DNA of 39,486 bases, taken from assembly GCA_026169505.1 (NCBI GenBank), contig JAPFCO010000052.1:1-39486 (forward strand). The letters run 5' to 3'. This stretch comes from Pseudogracilibacillus sp. (GTDB taxonomy: Bacteria > Bacillota > Bacilli > Bacillales > Amphibacillaceae). Below the pieces are notes generated by a model, which saw only the letters and a list, made by a program, of their open reading frames with translations, was not told the DNA's origin and made no database searches. The position numbers and the translations under genes are program-made. Of this stretch, positions 1 to 8,296 are shown piece after piece. Position 1 is the first letter of the stretch, and every line of letters starts with the position of its first letter.

Positions 1-369
1 AAGCTCCTCGTGTTTTCCAATTTCAATTAACTCGACATCTTGCGAACTTAATGCACTTGAGATACTTTCAGCAAAGCCTTCCATTCCTTCACCTATATAA
101 ATAAATGCATCACTTTTAGCAAACTCTGTCATCTCTTTTGACGTAGGTTCATATGTATGTCCATCGGCTCCTGGTGGATAAACGGAATGAGCGGTAACAG
201 TATCCCCTCCAATTTCCTCCACCATAAATTGAAGTGGATAGACCGTTGTATAAACTGTTAGATCTGATGTTGATTGTTCAGAACTAGAAGTATCTTCATC
301 TAGAGAAGAACAGCCTACAATTATACCCCCTATAAATAGTAACGTTACTAAAAATTTAATAATTCTCAT
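1..369 (-). CDS. Zinc ABC transporter substrate-binding lipoprotein (ZnuA/AdcA-like), 3' end missing
   Basis: Only the N-terminal 123 codons are inside the window; the gene continues past base 1. The start ATG (369-367) follows an AAAGGGAG ribosome site six bases upstream. The first ~20 residues form a lipoprotein signal peptide ending in a lipobox (GGIIVGC then SS), so the mature protein is probably anchored to the outer face of the membrane. The following segment (TTVYPLQFMVEEIGG, then PPGADGHTYEPTSKEM) is typical of the cluster A-I Zn/Mn-binding proteins; the His of GADGHTYEP is a usual metal ligand. Zinc rather than manganese is favoured because two Zur-like palindromes sit in its promoter. 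The partner permease and ATPase genes are not in the window; they may lie beyond base 1. Confidence 0.9.
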   Translation of the reverse strand, partial: MRIIKFLVTLLFIGGIIVGCSSLDEDTSSSEQSTSDLTVYTTVYPLQFMVEEIGGDTVTAHSVYPPGADGHTYEPTSKEMTEFAKSDAFIYIGEGMEGFAESISSALSSQDVELIEIGKHEEL

Positions 370-402
370 TCTCTACTCCCTTTCATAAATTGTATATATT
401 AG

Positions 403-430
403 ATCATATCGTAATGATTACGATTTGTAA
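403..430 (-). promoter_or_regulatory. Promoter of the zinc-binding lipoprotein gene
   Basis: Read on the minus strand there is a -35-like TTACAA (430-425) and a -10-like TATGAT (408-403), spaced 16 bp. The spacer is almost entirely occupied by the Zur palindrome, so a bound repressor would cover the RNA polymerase site. Assignment is by consensus only. Confidence 0.55.
406..426. promoter_or_regulatory. Zur box 1
   Basis: The core ATCGTAATGATTACGAT (408-424) is a perfect 17-bp palindrome. The 21-bp site differs from the B. subtilis Zur consensus AAATCGTAATNATTACGATTT at one position. It lies inside the promoter of the lipoprotein gene, which implies zinc-dependent repression of that gene. Confidence 0.88.
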
Positions 431-449
431 ATCGGAACGGTTACGATTT
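429..449. promoter_or_regulatory. Zur box 2 (weaker)
   Basis: This 21-mer keeps both AAATCG and TTACGATTT arms of the Zur consensus and differs at three inner positions. It begins three bases beyond box 1, so the two sites are about one 23-bp step apart, which would suit side-by-side Zur dimers. Confidence 0.6.
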
Positions 450-568
450 ATGTATTTTATTAACATAATAACCAGATTGGATGATCGGTCATTCCCATAT
501 CCGAATAGGGTTTCGGGTTTTTTAATGTAAAAATAGAATAATTTTAATTTAAAATAATAGAATGATTA

Positions 569-589
569 TAGCAGTAATGATTACGATTT
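569..589. promoter_or_regulatory. Zur box 3, upstream of the permease operon
   Basis: The right half TAATGATTACGATTT is intact. The left arm is degenerate (four mismatches in the 21-bp consensus). It lies ~130 bp before the permease gene start and makes that operon a likely Zur target. I could not assign a convincing -35/-10 pair for the permease operon around it. The rest of the 348-bp gap 370-717 shows no coding signal. Confidence 0.65.
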
Positions 590-717
590 ACTTTTCTGGC
601 ATGACATTATTCAACGAGCTTTGGCTTTACATTAGGAAGTTTACATATGATAAAGGTGAAACATGTGATAAGAATTACCATTTTCAACGTTGAAACAAAT
701 AAGGAGGTATTTTTAGC

Positions 718-1731
718 ATGCAATACAGACTTCATTCATTTCTATTTGACATTACCGGAATGATTGTCATTTTAATTATTGTTTTCTTTGTTTCTACTAG
801 TCAATCGATTGGACAAGCATTATCCATCTATATACCAAATTCATTTCAACAACTGAATACTATTTTTCTTAGTATTTTAATAGAGGCAATCCCTTTTGTT
901 TTAATTGGTGTATTGATAGCAGGATTTATTCAAATTTTTGTAACAGAAAAGATGATTCGCAAATGGATTCCGAAAAATAGATATTTGGCGGTGTTCATGA
1001 GTTGTGTGATTGGGGCGTTGTTTCCCGCCTGTGAATGTGGCATTGTACCTATCGTGCGTCGGTTGGTTTCAAAAAAAGTACCAATTCATGCGGCAGTTGG
1101 GTTCCTATTGACAGGGCCATTAATTAATCCTATCGTTATCTTTTCAACATTTGTAGCTTTTGGAAATGACTCAAGAATGGCTCTATTACGGATGGGCGTG
1201 GGGTTTGTGGCAGCACTACTCATTTCGCTTGCAATCAGTTACCTGTTTACAGCCAATCAATTAAAAGAACCGGCATTCAATCAAATGCATGCAATTGATA
1301 CAGTAACTCATAAAAAGCCATTTAGTAAAAAGCTGGGTGAAATGATGAACCATTCTATCGATGAATTTTTTGATATGGGAAAATACTTATTTATTGGTGC
1401 CTTTATCGCCGCGTTTGTTCAGACAAATGTAGCAACGTCTTCATTATTTCTGTTTGGTGAAGGTATCATTGGATCTACTGTTGTAATGATGGGAATGGCT
1501 TTTATCTTATCTTTATGTTCAGAAGCGGATGCTTTTATTGCTGCTTCGTTTAGCCATGTATTCCCATCTGCTTCCATCTTAGCCTTTTTAGTATATGGCC
1601 CAATGATTGATTTAAAAAATACACTAATGCTTTGGGGAGCATTTAAAGCTAGATTTGTCCTCGTACTGATCGGCATTATCACATTGGTCGTTTTCTTATG
1701 TATTTATATCATTAATTTGTTAGGGTGGTGA
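718..1731 (+). CDS. ycgR: UPF0718/ArsP_1-family membrane permease (YcgR-like)
   Basis: A 337-residue polytopic membrane protein with about eight hydrophobic segments. The start ATG follows AAGGAGGT (702-709) with an 8-base gap. A conserved FPACECG motif (residues ~102-108) carries two cysteines at the end of a membrane helix, and CSEADAF lies in the second half; both are hallmarks of the DUF318/YraQ/YcgR permease family, whose best known member is the methylarsenite exporter ArsP. The next gene overlaps or abuts it and encodes the usual YcgQ partner. Zur boxes upstream point to a role in zinc supply rather than arsenic export, but the transported species is not established from sequence. Confidence 0.82.
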   Translation: MQYRLHSFLFDITGMIVILIIVFFVSTSQSIGQALSIYIPNSFQQLNTIFLSILIEAIPFVLIGVLIAGFIQIFVTEKMIRKWIPKNRYLAVFMSCVIGALFPACECGIVPIVRRLVSKKVPIHAAVGFLLTGPLINPIVIFSTFVAFGNDSRMALLRMGVGFVAALLISLAISYLFTANQLKEPAFNQMHAIDTVTHKKPFSKKLGEMMNHSIDEFFDMGKYLFIGAFIAAFVQTNVATSSLFLFGEGIIGSTVVMMGMAFILSLCSEADAFIAASFSHVFPSASILAFLVYGPMIDLKNTLMLWGAFKARFVLVLIGIITLVVFLCIYIINLLGW

Positions 1732-1736
1732 ATAGG

Positions 1737-2684
1737 TTGCGCATAAATGTTAGACAGCTTTTACACTCCATTATTTTAGCAGGATTTACAGGTTTTTTTG
1801 TAAAATTACATTATACAGGTGAAATAAATAAATTTGTTAATCCAACATACGATGTACTAAGTCAAATTGCTTTAGGTATATTTGCCTTTCTATTTATCAT
1901 CCAGTTATTTCGAGTGTGGGAAGTACGACATGTGCCTCAGCATGATTGTGCAGATCATTGTCATTGCCACCACCAACATGAATCCAGTTCTTTTTTTAGA
2001 AAATTCATTGGTTATGCCATTATTATCTTTCCTTTGCTCACTGGGTTTATGTTATCACCAGTAACATTGGACGCATCCATAGCTGCTAAAAAAGGAGGCA
2101 TTCTACCTCAAGCAAGTCAGAACGAAAATAATAACAGAGAAAATCCTTTAGAGGAAGGAGGTGAGACCCCTTCCCCAACAACAGAATCCGATTCATCAAC
2201 CGACAATGATGATATACCACTAGAGCATAGCAAACCTGTAGAAAACAATAATTACTTTACTAAAAATGAATTTGACCAAGCAAAAGAAGACTTGTTTACA
2301 TTAGATACGATTCAAATGAACGAGCAAATGTATGCAGCTTATTATCAGGAAATCGATGAAAATCTATCTTCATTTATAGGCACGAAAATAAAAGTCGATG
2401 GGTTTGTATATAGAGAGGAAGGAATGGAAGCTAACCAGTTAGTGCTATCCAGATTTTATATGTTTCACTGTGTTGCAGATGCTAGTATCATCGGATTTTT
2501 AAGTGAATTTGAAGCAGCAAATACTTTCAAAGAGGACACTTGGCTTGAATTAGAAGGTACTATTCAAGCTACGACATATAATGGAGTTGAAATTCCAATC
2601 ATTAAAGCAGAGAAATGGACGGAGTCAGAACAACCTGAGGATCCTTATGTTTATCCTGCGCTAATCAATTTAATAGAAGATTGA
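1737..2684 (+). CDS. ycgQ: YcgQ-like (UPF0703/TIGR03943) permease partner with His/Cys-rich loop
   Basis: About 315 residues. I prefer the TTG at 1737 because AGGGTGG (1722-1728) is spaced 8 bases from it and the protein then opens directly with its first membrane helix; GTG codons at 1725 and 1728 are alternatives without a good ribosome site. Two N-terminal helices flank a loop (residues ~65-82) with HDCADHCHCHHQH, a likely metal-binding cluster. After another hydrophobic segment comes an acidic, Ser/Pro/Glu-rich linker and then a C-terminal extracytoplasmic domain containing FYMFHCVADAS. TIGR03943 proteins are normally paired with DUF318 permeases, as here. The His/Cys loop plus Zur control suggests zinc capture for the permease. 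That role is inference. Confidence 0.8.
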   Translation: MRINVRQLLHSIILAGFTGFFVKLHYTGEINKFVNPTYDVLSQIALGIFAFLFIIQLFRVWEVRHVPQHDCADHCHCHHQHESSSFFRKFIGYAIIIFPLLTGFMLSPVTLDASIAAKKGGILPQASQNENNNRENPLEEGGETPSPTTESDSSTDNDDIPLEHSKPVENNNYFTKNEFDQAKEDLFTLDTIQMNEQMYAAYYQEIDENLSSFIGTKIKVDGFVYREEGMEANQLVLSRFYMFHCVADASIIGFLSEFEAANTFKEDTWLELEGTIQATTYNGVEIPIIKAEKWTESEQPEDPYVYPALINLIED

Positions 2685-2726
2685 TGTTATTCAAAGTTAC
2701 TCCCTCATCCTTATAATATTGAAAAT

Positions 2727-2786
2727 AACTGGGATCCATTCATTCTCTTCGTAGAATTAGAATGAATGGATCCCAGTTTTGTTTAC
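2727..2786 (+). terminator. Strong rho-independent terminator after the permease operon
   Basis: A perfect 20-bp stem (2727-2746 pairing with 2759-2778) with a 12-base loop is followed by TTTTGTTT. It lies 43 bp after the YcgQ stop. Confidence 0.9.
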
Positions 2787-3297
2787 AAAGTGAAAATGGA
2801 AAGACACATTACTTAAATCTTTTGCTTCATAGCCATATCCAAAACATCTACACTCATCCTGCATTATTTCTGAAAACCGATTGGAAACAGAACATAATTC
2901 AACCTAAATGATCCATATAATTTTAAAAAAGCTTATCCACCATAGGATTAAACTAATCGTTTAAGTATTTAGATGAAACAATTACTTATACCCTACTGAC
3001 TTTTGCAGTTGTACATAATAATCAAAACATCCAATAAAACAGTGTATTTGCAGTTGATAGACAATATAATCAGAGCAAGTTTAAGGTTTTTAAATGATTT
3101 CCAATAATTATTGAATGAGGTAAACTCAAGCAAATTTATGGAAATGTCTATATCAATATAACTACTTAAGTGATCATTATTCGCTTAAAAAATTGCCTAA
3201 CGAAAGGAGGTAAATAAGTTCTTTTCTTTATAAATAACAAAAAGCATGTGAATAATTTAGAAGGAATAAAACTTTGTACAATAACTTAAATATACCG
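2787..3297. other. Gene-free stretch
   Basis: AT-rich sequence with stops in all frames. It contains an isolated AAAGGAGGT (about 3204-3212) that is not followed by a start codon, and two copies of TTTGCAGTTG about 50 bp apart. This may be decayed DNA; I see no gene or RNA I can support. Confidence 0.5.
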
Positions 3298-3325
3298 AGG
3301 GGAGGATAAGGACTTGCCCTCCCCT
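3298..3325 (-). terminator. Probable terminator of the first MFS gene
   Basis: An 8-bp GC-rich stem (AGGGGAGG/CCTCCCCT) with a 12-base loop begins 13 bp past the MFS stop on the minus strand. The following U-tract is poor, so termination efficiency is uncertain. Confidence 0.5.
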
Positions 3326-3338
3326 TTAGTTACTTTTT

Positions 3339-4778
3339 CTATTCAGCAGTAGAATGATTTTTGCTTAATTTATTGGGCAAAAGTAAAACAAAAAGTAGAG
3401 AGATTACTGTAAAGATTGTTGTCCACATAAATGCAACGTTAAACGCAGTATTTTGAGCAGTAATATCCATTGTATTTAGTGAACTCAATTGACTTTGTAA
3501 AATGATTGCAAGTACAGAGGCTCCAAAAGCTCCTCCAATTTGTTGAAGGATACGTGTCATACTGCTTGCGTGAGGTACATCTTCTTTACTTAATCCGATA
3601 TAAACACTTGTCATAATGGAAACCACTACGCCTCCAAGTCCTGTGCCACGCAAAATAAGAGCCAGAGAAATGGATATTATAGACGAATCTGCATTGCTAA
3701 AAATGAAAGGGATTGTACCAAGTGTAATGAGAATAATACTCAAAAATACAACCCATCGTGACCCAAATGTATCTGTCAACTTACCTGCTAACGAGCGGGT
3801 AAGTAGCATTCCTATACCTTGGGGGATCAATAATAGCCCTGCAATAAGCACACTATCTCCTCGTACTTGTTGAAAGTAAAGTGGCAGCAAAAGCATTCCT
3901 CCAAAAGTAGTTAATCCTAATAGAAATAAAAGACACGAAGAAGCTGTAAAAGAACGATTTTTAAACAGCAGGATATTAATAATTGCATTGCTTTTCTTTT
4001 TTAACGCATGCATACAGAAAAGAATCAGCATGATTATTCCAACGCCAATTGGGAGCATGACATGTTGATTAAAGAATCCTTTATAGTCACTAACTAAAGT
4101 AAGTCCGTAAATAACTAAAATGATGGGAGGGGTAAGCAATAATAATCCAATCACATCTAATTTTTGCGTCTTTGTGGGCGCACTGTCTTTTGGTAAATGC
4201 CAGATTGCAAGTATCAAGGCAGCAGTGCATATTGGAATATTCACATAAAAAACCCATCTCCAATCAAGCGAGTTAATGATGATACCTCCTAAAACGGGTC
4301 CTAGAATAGGACCAAGCACCATGGGCATGCCTACGATAGACATCAATTTTCCTAACTTTTCTCCACCACTTGCGCGGACGACCATTGTTTGCATAATCGG
4401 TATCATTAACCCGCCTCCAAGCCCCTGAACAGCTCTAAATACAATAAGGCTTTCAATATTCCATGCTAAACTGGATAAAATCGATCCTGCCAAAAATAGA
4501 CTTAGTGCAAATAACCACATATTTTTATCCCCAAAACGGTCTAGCATCCATCCTGAAACAGGAATAATGGCACCAAGTGCAATTAAGTAACTCGTCATTA
4601 CCCATTGAACCATGGAAACAGGTGCATCTAAAGAATTGCTTAGTGTGTCGATAGCTACATTCATAATGGTGGAATCAAATAAAGGGGCCAATATTCCAAT
4701 TAGTAAGACCCACGCTATTTTTAAGACAGCTGGATCAATTTTTTCGTTTGAATTGATATTCTTAATTGCTTTATCCAT
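3339..4778 (-). CDS. DHA2 (EmrB/QacA-type) MFS drug-efflux transporter
   Basis: 479 residues, almost entirely transmembrane. The ATG at 4778 follows AAAGGAG with a 7-base gap. Early in the protein is FDSTIMNVAIDTL, which corresponds to motif D1 of the DHA family. The antiporter motif C appears as GPILGPVLGG near residue 155. These features mark a proton-coupled drug exporter of the EmrB/Lde type. It is divergent from a TetR regulator across a 124-bp gap with an inverted repeat, the usual layout for an inducible pump. The second pump in the window (6559-7971) is a diverged paralogue. The substrate is unknown. Confidence 0.88.
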   Translation of the reverse strand: MDKAIKNINSNEKIDPAVLKIAWVLLIGILAPLFDSTIMNVAIDTLSNSLDAPVSMVQWVMTSYLIALGAIIPVSGWMLDRFGDKNMWLFALSLFLAGSILSSLAWNIESLIVFRAVQGLGGGLMIPIMQTMVVRASGGEKLGKLMSIVGMPMVLGPILGPVLGGIIINSLDWRWVFYVNIPICTAALILAIWHLPKDSAPTKTQKLDVIGLLLLTPPIILVIYGLTLVSDYKGFFNQHVMLPIGVGIIMLILFCMHALKKKSNAIINILLFKNRSFTASSCLLFLLGLTTFGGMLLLPLYFQQVRGDSVLIAGLLLIPQGIGMLLTRSLAGKLTDTFGSRWVVFLSIILITLGTIPFIFSNADSSIISISLALILRGTGLGGVVVSIMTSVYIGLSKEDVPHASSMTRILQQIGGAFGASVLAIILQSQLSSLNTMDITAQNTAFNVAFMWTTIFTVISLLFVLLLPNKLSKNHSTAE

Positions 4779-4796
4779 TCTGACTCTCCTTTCATT

Positions 4797-4821
4797 AATA
4801 GGACACTTTCAGTTTCCTATT
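4797..4821. promoter_or_regulatory. Inverted repeat in the MFS/TetR intergenic region (candidate TetR operator)
   Basis: Arms AATAGGA (4797-4803) and TCCTATT (4815-4821) are separated by 11 bp. The repeat lies between the MFS start and a possible minus-strand promoter (TTGCGT, 17 bp, TAACAT). A repressor bound here would block MFS transcription. The regulator pairing is inferred from position. Confidence 0.5.
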
Positions 4822-4902
4822 TAGTAATATGTTACAATAAAGGTGTAAGATACGCAAGGTGTTTTATTTCAAATGTATAAATGAAAAAAGGGGTAATAAA
4901 AG

Positions 4903-5457
4903 ATGAATACAAGAAGAAGAGGAGCAGAATTGGAAGAGGCAATCCTTCGAGCTGCATGGGAAGTACTCATGCATGTAGGATATCAAAAGGTTACGATCGA
5001 AGAAGTTGCTATCAAGGCAAAAACAAGTAAACCAGTAATCTACAGAAGATGGGCGAATCGCGAGGAACTTGTATTAGCGGCAATACAGGAAAATATGCCA
5101 AAACCGGTAGGCGACATTCCAGATACTGGTGAATTAAGAAATGATGTTATCATCGTAATGAAACGATTAAACGATACCTTATCCAAAATTGGTTCAGAAA
5201 CCTTGCATGGTTTAATGTCGGTCCTTATTGACATCCCGTTTTCTGAGATAATAAATATGGGGAGAACAACTACAATGCAGGTTATCCTAAAACGTGCGGT
5301 GGAGCGTGGGGAAATCAAGGAAGAGAAAATATCAGAGCGGATAACAAGACTTCCTATTGAACTGGTTAGACATGAATTTTTAACCACATACGAACCTGTA
5401 ACAGAGAAGACAATTGCCGAAATTGTAGATGAAATTTTCCTTCCTTTAATTAAATAG
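4903..5457 (+). CDS. TetR/AcrR-family transcriptional regulator
   Basis: 184 residues. The N-terminal helix-turn-helix is clear: AILRAAWEVLMHVGYQKVTI, then a recognition helix in SKPVIYRRWANREELV (residues ~10-60). The C-terminal ligand-binding half is typical TetR_C length. The start ATG lies about 10 bases after AAGGGG. The gene is divergent from the DHA2 pump at 3339-4778, so it probably represses that pump and itself until a toxic ligand binds. Confidence 0.88.
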   Translation: MNTRRRGAELEEAILRAAWEVLMHVGYQKVTIEEVAIKAKTSKPVIYRRWANREELVLAAIQENMPKPVGDIPDTGELRNDVIIVMKRLNDTLSKIGSETLHGLMSVLIDIPFSEIINMGRTTTMQVILKRAVERGEIKEEKISERITRLPIELVRHEFLTTYEPVTEKTIAEIVDEIFLPLIK

Positions 5458-5579
5458 AAACATGGGGATTAAATTTATGGAATTAAGAATAATTATTTTT
5501 GAGAAAGCCAAATGTGATTTATCTATTATATCCATATTAGGGAGTTCCCCGAATAAATAGCCAAGATATTGGAGTGGAC

Positions 5580-5750
5580 TTAGTTCATTCTTTCTTTGGT
5601 TGTCTTCGTAATACTATATCTGTAGTTACAATCCCAATAGAGACAATGAAAAGCAATTTTATTACAAAATTTACAGTGTTCCCCTTTTTGTATATCTATT
5701 GATGCTAAGTTATAAGATGGTTGATTATTTTTAACTGCATTACTCAGCAA
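5580..5750 (-). pseudogene. Possible remnant or tiny gene encoding a Cys-rich peptide
   Basis: The 463-bp gap 5458-5920 has one open stretch on the minus strand of 56 codons. It contains CKFCNKIAFHCLYWDC, four cysteines in a zinc-ribbon-like spacing. The only start is a TTG with the purine-rich AAGAGGGA directly against it, and an in-frame stop lies three codons upstream. It is therefore more likely the 3' remnant of a decayed gene than an expressed one. I do not recognise a family. Confidence 0.25.
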
Positions 5751-5869
5751 TCCCTCTTAATTATGGAGTAATCAGCACTTTTAATTACAGTCGTATACCT
5801 TTAATAGTATTTCAAACGGAATCATTTGTTAGTAAATGTATTAGCTCCAGTTCATTTTAATAAATAACA

Positions 5870-5901
5870 TTGTTGAATCGGAAATAAAATAGCGATATAA
5901 T
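5870..5901 (+). promoter_or_regulatory. marR-type gene promoter overlapped by an operator-like repeat
   Basis: A -35-like TTGAAT (5873-5878) and a perfect -10 TATAAT (5896-5901) are spaced 17 bp. The 18 bases 5870-5887 match 15 of 18 positions of the repeat found twice before the downstream MFS gene (TTGTTGACTAGGAAACAA). The site covers the -35 box, which suggests autoregulation by the MarR protein. Confidence 0.65.
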
Positions 5902-5935
5902 ATTATTGATGTGCTAACGAGTGGGAGGACAGATC

Positions 5936-6403
5936 ATGAACAAAGAAGAACAGTTCAAAGTGAATGTTAGGGACTTATTTAACAAAATGGCTTGGCTTAA
6001 CAAGTTTAAAATGGAAGCCAGTCTCAAAGGTTACAAGCCTTCTGAAGTACATTGTATCGAATCCGTTAAAAATAATGAAGACTCCAATGTAACAAAACTT
6101 GCGGAGTCTCTTTATATGACTAGAGGTGCCATCAGCAAATTAACGAAGAAGCTCGTGGAAAAGGACCTTATTGAAAGCTATCAGAAACAGGGTAACAGGA
6201 AAGAAATCTATTTCAGACTTACTGAACAAGGACAGCGGATTTATAACATCCATGAGGAACAGCACAAAGAGTTTCAAGAACGAGACAGGGTCTTATTTGA
6301 CCAAATAACCGAGGAACAATTTGACTGTATGATAAGGTTCGTGGAAGCCTACAGCAATCACTTAGATGCGGAAATAAAGAAGGAAGGTATAACTGTTAAC
6401 TAA
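5936..6403 (+). CDS. MarR-family transcriptional regulator
   Basis: 155 residues from the ATG at 5936, which has GGGAGGA six bases upstream; a GTG 15 bases earlier lies before that ribosome site and is rejected. The winged helix-turn-helix is clear: VTKLAESLYMTRGAISKLTK is helix-turn-helix and NRKEIYFRLTEQG forms the wing (residues ~60-110). MarR dimers bind imperfect palindromes of 16-20 bp. Matching candidate sites overlap its own promoter and that of the MFS pump downstream, so it probably represses both. A terminator separates the two genes, so the pump is transcribed from its own promoter. Confidence 0.88.
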   Translation: MNKEEQFKVNVRDLFNKMAWLNKFKMEASLKGYKPSEVHCIESVKNNEDSNVTKLAESLYMTRGAISKLTKKLVEKDLIESYQKQGNRKEIYFRLTEQGQRIYNIHEEQHKEFQERDRVLFDQITEEQFDCMIRFVEAYSNHLDAEIKKEGITVN

Positions 6404-6435
6404 ATCGAAGAAATAAATTAGGATAATGAAATTAC

Positions 6436-6472
6436 AGGCAGTCCAATGCTCTTGAGCACTGGCTGCCTTTTT
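6436..6472 (+). terminator. Rho-independent terminator after the MarR gene
   Basis: The stem AGGCAG(T)CCA...TGG CTGCCT, with an inner TGCTC/GAGCA stem, is followed by TTTTT. Confidence 0.85.
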
Positions 6473-6481
6473 GCTGTCGAT

Positions 6482-6534
6482 TTTTGTTGACTAGGAAACA
6501 AATTAGTGATAATATTTTGTTGACCAGGAAACAA
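6482..6534 (+). promoter_or_regulatory. Promoter and paired MarR operators of the second MFS gene
   Basis: A 20-bp sequence occurs at 6482-6501 and 6515-6534 with one mismatch, start-to-start 33 bp (about three helical turns). Each copy has TTGTT/AACAA arms as in MarR operators. The first copy contains a -35-like TTGACT (6487-6492), followed after 17 bp by TAATAT or earlier by GATAAT; the second lies over the likely transcription start. Confidence 0.7.
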
Positions 6535-6558
6535 TGTGACGTTTGAGAGGAGAATAAT

Positions 6559-7971
6559 ATGTCAAATGATAAAATAAAAGAACTAAGATTACCAAAAGAA
6601 ATTCTAGCGGCTGCCTGGGCAATTGCACTTGGAGCAATTGCTCCAATGCTTGACTCCACTATGGTGAACATCGCTGTCGATACACTGATCAAAGATTTTA
6701 ACACAACACTAAATATTGTTCAATGGTCTATTACAGGGTATGTTTTAGCCCTTGCGATTGCAGTTCCGGTATCTGGGTGGCTTATGAATCAATTTAACGG
6801 AAAGAAAATTTTTGTCGGTGCAGTTATCGCCTTTGGTGTGATTTCTGTTTTTATCGGTATTAGTTGGAGCATTTTCAGTTTCATCTTCTTCCGGTTACTT
6901 CAAGGGTTTAGCGCTGGGATTATTACCACGCTTATGATGACACTCCTAGTTAAAACAGCTGGACAAGAAAATCTTGGAAGAGTCATGGCAATCGTTAGTA
7001 CACCAATGATATTCGGACCAATTTTTGGACCTGTCATTGGTGGATTCATCGTTCAAGGTGCTTCATGGCATTGGATTTTCTTCATCAATGTGTTCATCGT
7101 TTTAATTGCTGTACCACTAATGTTGAAATATATCCCAGACTTTGAACCATTCAACAAGGATAGTAAACTCGATGTTTTTGGAATTATTATTTTATCTTTA
7201 ACGAGTGTAGCATTGATTTTTGGGATTACAAAAGCAGCAGATCATGCTTCATTTCATAATGACCAAACAATCTTGTGGGCGGGGGTTGGTTTTGTTTTTG
7301 TAATAATTTACCTTGTGTATAATCGAATCAGAAAGAATCAAACTGTGCTTCCAATGAGCTTGTTCAGACACAAAACCTTTTTAGCCTCAACTATAGGTTT
7401 GTTTTTAGCAAACATTGCCATCATGGGGCCGATGTTAATACTTCCATTGTTCTTTATAAACATCCATGATTTCACGCCCATCCAAGCATCGCTTGCTCTA
7501 ATTCCTCAAGGGATTGGAATGCTTGTTACTCGACCGTTGATTGGTAAACTGATTGATGGGATCGGTGCAAAATACGTGGTTATGTTCAGCCTTGTTATTT
7601 CGCTTATCGGCTCTACTCCCCTTATCTTCATCACCGATAAAACAAGTATGATTTGGATTTCCATCGTATTGTTCATCCGTGGTACTGGTGTTGGAGGGAT
7701 TATGCTCCCGTTGATGAGTGATGCTTATACAGGGATTGATGACAAACAACTTCCACAAGCAGGTGTCGGCATTAATATTATTGAAAACCTTGGCTCAAGC
7801 TTTGGTACAGCTATTATCGCCACGGTTGTTGCAACTGCCATACATGGATTACAATCAACCATTGCCAATGACTTAAAAGGTTATCATGCTGGATTCTTAG
7901 TATCCGCTGTTGTTCTCGCAGTAATCTTCATCCCAAGTCTATTCCTCACACATAAAAAGAATGCATCATAA
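6559..7971 (+). CDS. DHA2 (EmrB/QacA-type) MFS efflux transporter, MarR-controlled
   Basis: 470 residues, polytopic. The ATG follows AGAGGAG with a suitable gap. It shares LDSTMVNIAVDTL near the N-terminus and GPIFGPVIGG (motif C, residues ~155-165) with the first pump, and aligns along the whole length, so the two are paralogues with different regulators. The family exports hydrophobic drugs or bile-like compounds by proton antiport. Neither pump is close to the siderophore genes. A role in siderophore export cannot be excluded because the biosynthetic cluster has no obvious exporter of its own. Confidence 0.88.
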   Translation: MSNDKIKELRLPKEILAAAWAIALGAIAPMLDSTMVNIAVDTLIKDFNTTLNIVQWSITGYVLALAIAVPVSGWLMNQFNGKKIFVGAVIAFGVISVFIGISWSIFSFIFFRLLQGFSAGIITTLMMTLLVKTAGQENLGRVMAIVSTPMIFGPIFGPVIGGFIVQGASWHWIFFINVFIVLIAVPLMLKYIPDFEPFNKDSKLDVFGIIILSLTSVALIFGITKAADHASFHNDQTILWAGVGFVFVIIYLVYNRIRKNQTVLPMSLFRHKTFLASTIGLFLANIAIMGPMLILPLFFINIHDFTPIQASLALIPQGIGMLVTRPLIGKLIDGIGAKYVVMFSLVISLIGSTPLIFITDKTSMIWISIVLFIRGTGVGGIMLPLMSDAYTGIDDKQLPQAGVGINIIENLGSSFGTAIIATVVATAIHGLQSTIANDLKGYHAGFLVSAVVLAVIFIPSLFLTHKKNAS

Positions 7972-8012
7972 AGAACCTGCGCTTAAACATTGAGCGTAGC
8001 GTTCTTTTTTTT
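7971..8012 (+). terminator. Rho-independent terminator after the second MFS gene
   Basis: An interrupted stem AAGAAC...CGCT/AGCG...GTTCTT begins at the stop codon and is followed by a run of eight T. Confidence 0.85.
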
Positions 8013-8296
8013 ATCTTCTTGTAAATTTCAATAAATCTGCAGATAACTTTGTCATTTTATAAAAAAGCTCGTTATTTTGATCATGCATCACAAAAAGTGC
8101 ATTTTTACAAAGGCTTTTGTAGCTTACCTTAGGCTGGTGTCTGACAGCGCTACTTTTATGCAGTTCGATTCCTCATTACTCAGTTCAATGAGTTCAAAAA
8201 TCAATGGCATATCAGATAAAGTTGACAAACGTACATCCGTTATAAAATACGTGAAGAAGCATTACAACTAACTCCAAAACAAATACCAGAGTTGAT

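Noticed and set aside
3061-3240. Possible small gene after the AAAGGAGGT near 3204
   Set aside because: No start codon follows at a usable distance and all frames are closed.
8077-8271. 64-codon plus-strand open frame
   Set aside because: No ribosome site, no recognisable domain, and it lies in decayed DNA. Another plus-strand frame nearby looks equally coding-like, so neither is supported.
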